Shown piece by piece: positions 55,107-64,000 of a DNA stretch of 64,000 nucleotides. Both the position numbers and the translations under genes were made by a program. Under the pieces are notes generated by a model. The model was not told the origin of the DNA and ran no database searches. It worked only from the letters and a program-made list of their open reading frames with translations. The stretch comes from CAVVYV01 sp963752585 (GTDB lineage Bacteria > Actinomycetota > Thermoleophilia > Solirubrobacterales > 70-9). Numbering within the stretch: position 1 is the first letter of the stretch; the number at the start of each line of letters is the position of its first letter. The stretch is taken from NCBI GenBank assembly GCA_963752585.1, contig CAVVYV010000008.1:124001-188000 (forward strand). Reading direction: 5' to 3'.

Positions 55107-56557
55107 ATGGCGACCGAGACGATTGAGGCGACCGACCACAAGCTCCTCGTGGCGGGCGAGTGGATCGAGACCGGCGAGTGGTCGGAGGTGAAGAGCCCCT
55201 ACGACGGCACCCTGATCGGCCGGGTCCCGACCGGCGACGCCGCCCTGGTCGACGAGGCGCGGTCGATGCCGCGGCCGCCGCCTACGAGGCCGGACACTTC
55301 CCCCAGCACGAGCGCGCCGCCGTCCTCGACCGCGCCGCCGAACTGGTCGCCGAGCGCGAGGATGACCTCGCCGCGACGATCGCCGCCGAGGCGGGCAAGC
55401 CGCTGAAGACGGCGAGGGTCGAGGCCCAGCGCTGCGTCAGCACCCTCACCTTCTCCGCGGTCGAGGCCCGCAAGCTGACCGGCGAGACGGTGCCGATGGA
55501 GGCGGGCGAGGCCGGGGAGGGAAAGCTCGGAGTCGACGCTTCGCGTGCCCTACGGCGTCGTCGGCGCGATCAGTCCCTTCAACTTCCCCCTCAACCTGGT
55601 CGCCCACAAGCTCGGTCCCTCGATCGCCGCCGGCAACGCCACCGTGCTGAAGCCCGCCGGCCAGACCCCGATCTCGTCGATCAAGCTGGCCGAGATCCTG
55701 CTCGCAGCCGGGCTGCCGAAGGGATGGCTGCACGTCGTCTGCGGCTCCGGCTCCGAGGTCGGCAACGCGATCGTCGAGAACGAGGCGTCGGGGCGATCAC
55801 CTTCACCGGCTCGGCCCCGGTCGGCTGGGGCATCCGCGCGAAGGCGGCGCGGAAGAAGGTCAACCTCGAGCTCGGCTCCACCGCCCCCCTGATCGTCCAC
55901 GAGGACGGCGACTGGGAGACCGCCGCCGACAAGGCGCAGATCCACGCCTTCTCCCACGCCGGCCAGAGCTGCATCTCGGTCCAGAGGATCCTCGTGCACC
56001 AGGCGCTCGCCGAGCGGTTCACCGAGCGGTTCGTCAAGAACGTCGAGTCGCTGGTGGTCGGCGACCCGATGGACGAGCACACCGACGTCGGCCCGCTGAT
56101 CTCCGAGAAGGACCGCGACCGGGTGAAGGAGTGGGTCGACGAGGCCGCCTCGAAGGGCGGCGAGATCCTCACCGGCGGCGAGCTCGTCGACGAGGAGCCG
56201 CTGCCTTGCGCCGACCGTGATCCGGAACGACCCGCGCGAGGCGAAGGCGTGGAAGCGACGAGATCTTCGGGCCGGTCGCGACCATCCACAGCTTCGGCTC
56301 CTTCGACGAGGCGATCGAGCTCGCCAACGACTCCAGCTTCGGGCTCCAGGCCGGAGTTTTCACCCGCGACCTCGGGCTCGGCGATCGAGGCTGGGAGGCG
56401 GCTGGAGTTCGGCGCCGTCCTCGTCAACGAGGTCCCGACCTTCCGCACCGACCAGATGCCCTACGGCGGGATCAAGGAGTCCGGCAACACCCGCGAGGGG
56501 CCCGCCTACGCGGTTCGGGAGCTCACCGAGGAGCGCCTGGTCACGCTCCAGGGCTGA
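55107..56557 (+). CDS. Aldehyde dehydrogenase (heavily frame-broken)
   Basis: About 483 residues of ALDH sequence: KLLVAGEWIETGEWSEVKSP, VGAISPFNFPLNLVAHKLGP, GNATVLKPAGQTPISSIKLA, ITFTGSAPVGWGIRA, VNLELGSTAPLIV (general base Glu), AFSHAGQSCISVQRILV (catalytic Cys), and FRTDQMPYGGIKESGNTREG near the end. It belongs with broad-range or lactaldehyde-type ALDHs. Breaks near 55263, 55543, 55790, 56205, 56250 and 56385. GGAGG sits seven bases before the ATG. Promoter must lie in the 125-base gap shared with the divergent SpoIID-like gene. Substrate unknown. Confidence 0.87.
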
Positions 56558-56571
56558 GCGCCGATCCCCGC

Positions 56572-57898
<1,327 letters not shown>

Positions 57899-57913
57899 CG
57901 CTTTCCAGGCTAT

Positions 57914-58409
57914 CTAGCCGGTCTCCCGCCCGGCCTCGTAGCCGCGGCCGAAGGTGCGCAGGAACTCGGGCGAGAGCGCCCCGCTCCCCTCGGGACTGAA
58001 CTGCGCCGCCGTGGTCACCCGCCGGGCCAGGTCGGTGTGAATCGGGTCGGCGCCGCGGCTGACCGCGGCGCTCAGGTAGCCGAGCTCGACGGTCGCCGGG
58101 CCGCCAGGGTCGGCGCAGCGCCTCGCCGTTCAGCTCGGTGGCGGCGGCGATCATCGCCGAGCCCACGCGGGCGAGCTCGCCGCCGTCCTGCTCGGGGATC
58201 AGGCAGTCGGAGATCTGGGTCGTGCCCTCGAGGCGCACCTCGCCCGGCGCCGCCCGGAGCGCCTCCAGGTAGGCGGGGGCCTCGACCAGGCAGGCCGAGG
58301 GCGTCTCCTCGTCCTCCTGGGAGCTGCAGCCGGCGACCCCGAGCGCGAGGGCGGCGGCGAGCAAGGTCGCGGTCCAGAGGCGACGGATGGCGATCTCCGC
58401 CGGAGGCAT
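57914..58409 (-). CDS. Putative lipoprotein of unknown function (one frame break)
   Basis: A lipoprotein signal peptide (LWTATLLAAALALGVAGCSS, lipobox VAGC) is followed by an acidic linker and a mainly helical domain: ACLVEAPAYLEALRAAPGE, TQISDCLIPEQDGGEL, ARVGSAMIAAATELNGE, and after a break near 58110 ATVELGYLSAAVSRGADPIH and FLRTFGRGYEAGRETG. About 165 residues with two conserved-looking Cys. I recognise no family. It is 16 bases upstream of fumC on the same strand. Confidence 0.62.
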
Positions 58410-58491
58410 CGCCCGATCCTAGGGCGGCGAGGGGCTCTCGGGCGCCCCAAGCGCGATCTCGTCCGCCGCGCGTGCCTAACTTGCGGCAGCC

Positions 58492-58944
58492 GTGAGCGAC
58501 GAGGCGATGCCCCTCCGCCCCATCGATCCGCTCGCCCATCGTGCGCTCGACGCCCTCGTTCGCGCCCAGGCGACCCTGACTCGCCGGCTCGCCGCCGATC
58601 TCGACCGGATCGGGGTCTCGGCCACCGGCTTCGCGATGCTGGTCCTGCTGACCAGCGCCGGCGGGCAGCTGGAGCTGCGGGCGATGCGCCGCCGCCTGGC
58701 GGCCTCGAAGGCGACCGCGACCGAGGTCCTCGACACCCTCGAGTCCCGCGGCTTCGTCATCCGCAGCCGCCTCGAGGACGATCGCCGCGCCGTCTCCGTC
58801 GCCCTCACCGACGCCGGCCGCAACCTGGTCACCCACGCCTTCCCCTCCCACGCGGAGCGGGTCCGCGAGGCCTTCGTCTCCCTCGACGAGGGCGAGAAGC
58901 GCCAGCTCGCCGAGATCTGCCGGAAGCTCGACCGGGCGGCGTAG
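58492..58944 (+). CDS. MarR-family transcriptional regulator
   Basis: Intact 150-residue winged-helix protein: LDALVRAQATLTRRLAADLD, TGFAMLVLLTSAGGQLELRA, MRRRLAASKATATEVLDTL (recognition helix), ESRGFVIRSRLEDDRRAVSVALT (wing) and a C-terminal dimerisation helix (RVREAFVSLDEGEKRQLAEI). It would bind DNA as a dimer and respond to a small ligand. GTG start; divergent from the lipoprotein gene across an 82-base gap that could hold its operator. The convergent reductase gene ends 44 bases beyond its stop. Confidence 0.88.
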   Translation: MSDEAMPLRPIDPLAHRALDALVRAQATLTRRLAADLDRIGVSATGFAMLVLLTSAGGQLELRAMRRRLAASKATATEVLDTLESRGFVIRSRLEDDRRAVSVALTDAGRNLVTHAFPSHAERVREAFVSLDEGEKRQLAEICRKLDRAA

Positions 58945-58988
58945 CGGGCAGGCCGGCTGGGCGAGCCACGCCGGCTCGCGATCCCGCC

Positions 58989-59546
58989 CTATGCCCGCTG
59001 GTAGCGCAAGTAGACGACGCGGGAGCTGAACGTCCTGGTCTCGATCAGCTCGAGGTCGATCGTCTCCTCCACCGGCGGAAGGAACGGCGTGCCCCCGCCG
59101 GTGACGACCGGGTAGACGAAGGGCCGGTACTCTCGACGAGGCCCGCCTCGATCAGGGCGGAGGCGAGACCGGCGCCGCCGACGCCCAGGTCCTTGCCCGG
59201 CTGCTCCTTCAGCTTCGCCACCTCCTCGGCGACAGCCGTCCCGGACCAGCCGCGTGTTGCCCTCGACCGACTCGAGGGTGGTCGAGAAGACGACCTTCGG
59301 CAGTTCTGCCAGACCCGTGCCGAACTCGAGCGCGTAGTCGGAGAGCGAGGGGTCCTGGTCCGCGGTCTCCCAGTAGACCATCGTCTCGTAGAGCCTCCGG
59401 CCGAGCAGGTGCCCGCCGAGCTCTTGCGGCTGCTCGTTGTGGAAGCGGTGCATGCTCCTCGTCCGGCGCCGACCAGTCGAAGTTGCCGTTCCGGCCGGCG
59501 ATGAAGCCGTCGAGCGACACGCCCATCGAGTAGATCGCTTCCGCAT
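58989..59546 (-). CDS. RibD/dihydrofolate-reductase-fold protein (frame-broken)
   Basis: The repaired sequence starts like MRKAIYSMGVSLDGFIAGRN, then GGHLLGRRLYETMVYWETAD, LPKVVFSTTLESVEGNTRLV, DLGVGGAGLASALIEAGLV, and PVVTGGGTPFLPPVEETIDL, the order of the RibD C-terminal/YyaP-like DHFR-fold reductases (YwjB/YyaP group). NADPH would be the cofactor; substrate unknown, and most members are not true DHFR. About 185 residues. Breaks near 59535, 59455, 59240 and 59130. Confidence 0.8.
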   Translation of the reverse strand: MRKRSTRWACRSTASSPAGTATSTGRRRTRSMHRFHNEQPQELGGHLLGRRLYETMVYWETADQDPSLSDYALEFGTGLAELPKVVFSTTLESVEGNTRLVRDGCRRGGGEAEGAAGQGPGRRRRRSRLRPDRGGPRREYRPFVYPVVTGGGTPFLPPVEETIDLELIETRTFSSRVVYLRYQRA

Positions 59547-59609
59547 TGCTCCGAGCATCGGCGCCCCGCGCGCTGGTGGGCGAGGCGCGGCTGGCAGAAT
59601 CCGCCGCAG

Positions 59610-62600
59610 ATGGCGGGATTCCGTGCCGTAGACCCGAAGCAGTCGTTTCCCGCAGCTCGAGGAGCGGGTGCTCGAGCGCTGGCGCGAGCGCGACGTCTTC
59701 GCCCGGCAGATCGCCCAGCGGGAGGGGGCGCCGCTGTGGAGCTTCAACGAGGGGCCGCCGACCGCCAACGGCCGGCCCGGGCTCCCATCACGTCCTCTCC
59801 CGCGTCTTCAAGGACATCTATCCCCGCTACCGGGCGATGACCGGCCACCGGGTCCCTCGGAAGGCGGGCTGGGACTGCCACGGGCTCCCGGTCGAGCTCG
59901 AGGTCGAGAGGGAGCTCGGGATCGCCTCCAAGGCCGAGATCGAGGCCTACGGGATCGCCGAGTTCAACCAGCGCTGCCGCGAGTCGGTCTTCCGCTACGT
60001 CGAGGACTGGAACCGGCTCACCGAGCGGATCGGCTTCTGGATCGACCTCGACGACCCCTACGTGACGATGGAGAACGACTACATCGAGTCGGTCTGGTGG
60101 GCCCTGCGGCGGATCTGGGACGACGGGCGTCTCTACGAGGCCCACAAGGTCGTCCCCTACTGCCCGAAGGACGGCACCGCGCTCTCCTCGCACGAGGTCG
60201 CGCTCGGCTACCACGACGTCGAGGACCCCTCCGTCTACGTGAAGCTCCCGATCCGCGAGCCGGCCCCCAGCGATCAGATCCCGGAGGGCCCGCTCGAGCC
60301 GGGCGACCAGCTGCTGGTCTGGACGACGACGCCCTGGACCCTGATCTCGAACGCGGCGGTCGCCGCCGGTCCCGAGATCGAGTACGTCCGGGCCCGCCTC
60401 GAGGGCGAGGTCTTCGTCCTCGCTCGGGAGCGGGTCGAGCACGTCCTCGGCGAGGAGGCCGAGGTGCTCGCCCACTTCCCCGGCGAGGCGCTCGCCGGCA
60501 CCGCCTACGAGCCGCCCTTCGACTACATCACCGACTACGGCCCCCGCGGCCACACGGTCCTGCTCGCCGACTTCGTCTCCACCGACGAGGGCACCGGGCT
60601 CGTCCACACCGCGATCGCCTTCGGCGAGGACGACTTCCGCCTCGGCGAGCAGTACGGGATCACCCTCCAGAACCCGGTCACCCTCGAGGGCACCTTCGAC
60701 GAGCGGGTCACCGACTTCGCCGGCCGCAAGGTCAAGGAGGCCGACCCCGACATCGTCAGCGCGCTGGAGGAGAAGGGGAGGCTGCTGCGCGCCGAGACCT
60801 ACCTGCACGCCTATCCGCACTGCTGGCGCTGCGACACGCCGCTGATCTACTACGCGAAGTCGAACTGGTACGTGGCCACCACCCAGGTCCGCGACCGGAT
60901 GCTCGCCGCCAACGAGGAGATCGGCTGGCACCCCGAGCACATCAAGCACGGCCGCTTCGGCAAGTGGCTGGAGGGCAACGTCGACTGGGCGCTCTCCCGC
61001 GACCGCTACTGGGGCACCCCGCTGCCGATCTGGGAGTGCGAGGCCGAGGACTGCGACCAGCGCTTCTGCGCCGGCTCGATCGAGGACCTCCGCGACCGCG
61101 GCGCCGAGGTCCCCGACGACCTCCACCGCCCCTACATCGACGAGGTGGTCCTGCCCTGCGATCGCGAGGGCTGCGACGGGGAGATGCGCAGGGTCGACCT
61201 CGGTGATCGACGCCTGGTTCGACTCGGGCTCGATGCCCTGGGCGCAGTTCCACTACCCGTTCGAGAACGAGGAGCTGTTCGAGGAGCGCTTCCCCGCCGA
61301 CTTCATCTGCGAGGCGATCGACCAGACCCGCGGCTGGTTCTACACGCTGCTCGCCGAGTCGGTGCTGCTCTTCGACACCTCCAGCTACCGCAACTGCGTC
61401 TGCCTCGGGCTGATCCTCGACCCCGAGGGGCAGAAGATGTCGAAGAGCCGCGGCAACGTGGTCGAGCCCTGGGACGTGATCTCCCGCCACGGCGCCGACG
61501 CCTTCCGCTGGTACTACTTCACCGCCCAGCAGCCCTGGGCCGGCTACCGCTTCTCGGTCGAGACGGTCGGCGAGGCCGTCCGCCAGTTCCTCCTCACCCT
61601 CTGGAACACCTACTCGTTCTGGGTGCTCTACGCGAACACCGAGGGGCTCGAGCCCGCGGGACTCGCCGACGCCTGGAGCAGCGAGCGGAGGGGAGAGGGC
61701 CCGGCGGGGGAGCTCGATCGCTGGGCGGTCTCCCGCCTCCAGCGGACGATCGCCACCGTCCGCGAGCACATGGACAACTTCGACTGCACCACCGCCGGCG
61801 CCGCGATCGCCGACTACAGCGAGGAGCTCTCGAACTGGTACGTCCGGCTCAGCCGGCGGCGGTTCTGGGAGGGCGACGAGGCGGCCTTCGCCACCCTCCG
61901 CCACTGCCTGCTCACCGTCTCCACCCTGCTGGCGCCGTTCACGCCCTTCCTCGCCGACGAGATCTACACCAACCTCGGCGGAGGAGCGGACGAGGAGTTC
62001 GGCGACCGCCCCGACTCGGTCCACCTCTGCGACTTCCCGATGCCCGCCGAGGCGCTGATCGACGACGAGCTCGAGGCGGGGATGGAGGCGGTCCGCCGCA
62101 CGGTCGAGCTCGGCCGGGCGGCCCGGGCGCAGGCGAAGGTGAAGGTTCGCCAGCCGCTTCGGAAGGCGGTGGTCGTCGCCTCCGACGCCGAGCGCGCCGC
62201 GATCGAGCGGCTGTCGGAGGTCGTCGCCTCCGAGCTGAACGTGAAGGAGATCGAGTTCGTCCACGAGGAGGCCGAGCTGGTCTCCTACCGGGTGAAGCCC
62301 AACTACCGGGCGCTCGGCCCGCGCTTCGGCAAGCAGATGCCGCAGGTCGCCGCCGCGGTCGAGGCGCTGGACGCGGACGGGGTGGCGGAGAGCGATGGAG
62401 GAGGGGCGCCGAGGTCGGGATCTCGGTCGACGGCACCGAGCACGTCCTCGGCGCCGACGACATCAACCTGGTGATGGAGCCGCTCGAGGGCTACCAGGTC
62501 GAGGCCGAGGCCGGCCACGCGGTCGCCCTGTCGCTCGAGGTCGACGACGAGCTCCGGGCCGAGGGCCTCGCCCGGGAGATCGTCCACGCCGTCCAGAACG

Positions 62601-62821
62601 CCCGCCGGGAGGCGGGGCTCGAGGTCTCCGACCGGATCGAGCTCTCCCTCGGAGGCGACGACGAGCTGCTCGGCGCCGCCCGCGCCCACGAGGCCTACAT
62701 CACCGGCGAGACCCTCGCCACCTCGGTCAGCTACGACGGCGACTCCGCCGGCGAGAAGACGACGGTCGAGGGCCGCGAGCTGCTGATCTCGCGTCAGCCG
62801 CGCCGGCCGGGAGTCGGGCTA
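59610..62821 (+). CDS. ileS: Isoleucyl-tRNA synthetase, type 2-like (frame-broken)
   Basis: About 1070 residues. The HIGH-like PTANGRPGSHHVLSRVFKDI, RVPRKAGWDCHGLPVELEVE, the editing domain (WTTTPWTLISNAAVA, STDEGTGLVHTAIAFGEDD), TPLPIWECE and KMSKSRGNVVEPWDV identify IleRS. DCHGLPVELEVEKE-like sequence and the lack of a C-terminal zinc site fit the type 2 (eukaryote-like, often mupirocin-resistant) group; that placement is inference. Breaks near 59655, 59782, 61203, 62395 and 62805; the first three are repaired by removing one base each. ATG at 59610. A TAG at 62819-62821 ends it if one base near 62805 is extra. Confidence 0.92.
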
Positions 62822-62824
62822 GGC

Positions 62825-63256
62825 ATGGAGCTTGGGAGCGACACCAAGGCGGTCCTCCTCGCCGCTGGTCTGATCTTCATCCTCGCCCTCTCGCTGGGGG
62901 TCTGGAAGTACCGGCAGATGGCTCGGAGCAGCGACGGGCTCGCCCATCCCTACGTCGACACCGCCCACCGGGCGGCGCTCCTCTACTCGTTCGCGACCCT
63001 CCTCGTCGCCACCTTCGTCGAGCTATCGGGCTGGAGCACGGCGGTCAACCTGATTGCGGCCTTCGTCGTGATCCTCTTCTTCGTCGCGGCGATCGTCAGC
63101 TACATCGCGCACGGGCTGCTGCGCGACACCGACAACCAGTTCCGGGAGGGGGAGGAGCCGCCCGGGCTCCACCAGTTCATGTGGGCGCTGATCGTTGCCG
63201 AGATCGCCGGCTTCTCGGTCCTGCTCGCCGGCTTCGTCGACTCTCAGATCATCTAG
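62825..63256 (+). CDS. Small membrane protein of unknown function
   Basis: About 143 residues with four hydrophobic segments: LLAAGLIFILALSLGVW, ALLYSFATLLVATFVELSGW, LIAAFVVILFFVAAIVSYIA and WALIVAEIAGFSVLLAGF. The loop DGLAHPYVDTAHRAALLYS and the acidic FREGEEPPGLH are distinctive. I do not recognise a family. In the sequence as given the ileS frame runs into it without a stop, so it could be a fused C-terminal membrane domain; a separate ATG directly after the inferred ileS stop is more likely. It ends 19 bases before the convergent trxA stop. Confidence 0.62.
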   Translation: MELGSDTKAVLLAAGLIFILALSLGVWKYRQMARSSDGLAHPYVDTAHRAALLYSFATLLVATFVELSGWSTAVNLIAAFVVILFFVAAIVSYIAHGLLRDTDNQFREGEEPPGLHQFMWALIVAEIAGFSVLLAGFVDSQII

Positions 63257-63275
63257 CGAACGGCCCGGTGGCCGC

Positions 63276-63602
63276 TTAGGCGAGCGCCGGCTCGAGCTGT
63301 GCTTCCAGCCGGGCCTTCGGCTGGGCGCCGACGATCCGGGTGACGACCTCGCCGTCGCGGAAGAGGATCATCGTCGGGATCGAGAGGACCTCGTACTTGG
63401 CGGCGGTCTGCGGGTTGTCGTCCGTGTTCAGGCTGACGATCTTGAGCGACTCGCGCTCGGCGTCGATCTCCTCGAGGACCGGGTGGACGACTCGGCAGGG
63501 CCCACACCACGGAGCCCAGAAGTCGACGAGCACCGGGCCTTCGGCCTGGAGCACGTCGGCCTGGAAGTTTGCGTCGGTCACATCGGTGAGCTTGCCCGGC
63601 AC
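63276..63602 (-). CDS. trxA: Thioredoxin
   Basis: Intact 108-residue thioredoxin: VLVDFWAPWCGPCRVVHPVL with active-site Cys33 and Cys36, LKIVSLNTDDNPQTAAKYEV, cis-Pro in VLSIPTMILFRDGE and RIVGAQPKARLEAQLEP. The GTG at 63602 is chosen because GGAGGGG lies seven bases upstream and because an upstream GTG would fall immediately after the -10 box and before the expected transcription start. It reduces cytoplasmic disulfides. It is transcribed from its own promoter. Confidence 0.94.
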   Translation of the reverse strand: MPGKLTDVTDANFQADVLQAEGPVLVDFWAPWCGPCRVVHPVLEEIDAERESLKIVSLNTDDNPQTAAKYEVLSIPTMILFRDGEVVTRIVGAQPKARLEAQLEPALA

Positions 63603-63641
63603 TGTCGGTCCCCTCCTGGTCGTGGTTGGCTCTGTGGTCAC

Positions 63642-63671
63642 ACTATACAAAGTGAAGCAAGTTCTGGTCAA
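63642..63671 (-). promoter_or_regulatory. Sigma70-type promoter of trxA
   Basis: On the minus strand TTGACC (63671-63666) and TATAGT (63647-63642) are separated by 18 bases, five of six and five of six matches to the consensus. Transcription should start about six or seven bases downstream, around 63635, giving a leader of about 35 bases with GGAGGGG before the GTG. Confidence 0.8.
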
Positions 63672-63723
63672 TCGTCCCGCGAACCGTTCGGCTCGAACAG
63701 CATAGAGCCGCCGGCAATCGACC

Positions 63724-64000
63724 TCAGCGCCTCCGCTTCATTCGCAGCGCCGGCACCCTCCACATCGCCTCAGCGACGATCGCGTTGCTCATCTTCGACT
63801 TGCCCTCCTGGCGATCCCGGAAGACGATCGGGATCTCGACCACCCGGAAGCCGGCCCTGATCGCCCGGTAGGTGACCTCGACCTGGAAGGCGTAGCCGAG
63901 CGAGTCGATCGAGTCGAGGTCGATCGCCTCGAGGACGCTCCGACGCAGGCACTTGAACCCACCGGTGAGGTCGCGGACGCGGATCCCGAGCACGACCCGC
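63724..64000 (-). CDS. Polyprenol-phosphate mannose synthase-type GT2, C-terminal part, cut by window edge
   Basis: The last 92 codons read VLGIRVRDLTGGFKCLRRSVLE, IDSLGYAFQVEVTYRAIRAGF, VVEIPIVFRDRQEGKSKMSNAIVAEAMWRVP and end MKRRR. The DLTGGFKC, GYAFQVE and FxDRxxGxSKM motifs are those of DPM1/Ppm1-type synthases that transfer mannose from GDP-mannose to a polyprenyl phosphate. The N-terminal catalytic half lies beyond the right edge. No C-terminal membrane domain follows, as in the soluble single-domain form. The product could serve the GT87- and GT-C-like enzymes elsewhere in the window; that link is inference. Confidence 0.85.
   Translation of the reverse strand, partial: RVVLGIRVRDLTGGFKCLRRSVLEAIDLDSIDSLGYAFQVEVTYRAIRAGFRVVEIPIVFRDRQEGKSKMSNAIVAEAMWRVPALRMKRRR

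Overview
The window is a dense stretch of high-GC chromosome (roughly 70-75% G+C by eye) with many GTG and TTG starts, ATGA/GTGA/TTGA start-stop overlaps and no plasmid, phage or rRNA genes. It looks like a free-living Gram-positive-type actinobacterium. The gene repertoire (TreT, a CSLREA beta-helix protein, a system-I ccm cluster fused to heme genes, type-2-like IleRS, a BtrH-like protein) suggests the class Thermoleophilia (Solirubrobacterales or Gaiellales), but that placement is inference. About half of the genes are interrupted by single-base frame breaks. Every break I resolved base by base is repaired by removing one base, which looks like sequencing or assembly error rather than decay, so gene spans below are given as repaired.

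Layout. 0-4.7 kb, minus strand: a stress operon of OmpR-type regulator, sensor kinase, HtrA-like lipoprotein protease, inositol-phosphatase-family protein and trehalose synthase TreT. 4.8-6.7 kb: a membrane protein with an apparently inactive M28 peptidase domain, converging on thiL. 6.6-11.9 kb, minus: MscS channel, class A PBP, GT87-like membrane glycosyltransferase, thiL. 11.9-17 kb, plus: HAD hydrolase, RDD-CPBP fusion, L,D-transpeptidase, pyrE, polytopic membrane protein. 17-20.5 kb, minus: GT-C membrane protein, methyltransferase and GT2 (polyprenyl-sugar type). 20.5-22.5 kb: a secreted CSLREA beta-helix protein. 22.6-25.7 kb: alpha/beta hydrolase, tRNA-Arg(CCU), and a lower-GC, unbroken pair (sugar epimerase and GT2) that looks foreign. 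25.7-29.7 kb, minus: TlpA-like lipoprotein, NfeD, slipin, GNAT, galT and an unknown protein. 29.8-34.7 kb: SF2 helicase with an acidic insert, whose tail overlaps birA; SAM hydrolase; P-domain secreted protein.

34.7-40.8 kb, minus: a continuous ccmA-ccmB-ccmC-ccmD-hemA-hemC-cobA/hemD operon linking cytochrome c maturation with tetrapyrrole synthesis. 40.8-44.5 kb: MepA-like endopeptidase, a secreted protein of three Cys-paired repeats, an aldehyde dehydrogenase with a basic N-terminal extension, and a gap with a strong intrinsic terminator. 44.5-50.1 kb: rarA, TauE/SafE permease, then a tight plus-strand run of M20 peptidase, YqhQ/DUF1385, methylmalonyl-CoA epimerase, a 73-residue protein and a methyltransferase. 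50.1-64 kb: BtrH-like protein, PAP2 phosphatase, ychF, lipocalin-like protein, SpoIID-like protein, second aldehyde dehydrogenase, fumC, lipoprotein, MarR, RibD/DHFR-fold reductase, ileS, small membrane protein, trxA with a clear sigma70-type promoter, and a truncated polyprenol-phosphate mannose synthase at the right edge.

No CRISPR array, insertion sequence, integrase or biosynthetic megacluster was seen. The most unusual items are the pseudo-M28 membrane protein, the acid-insert helicase with its antisense tail overlap, the RDD-CPBP fusion, the three-repeat secreted protein and the terminator-bearing gap upstream of the aldehyde dehydrogenase.
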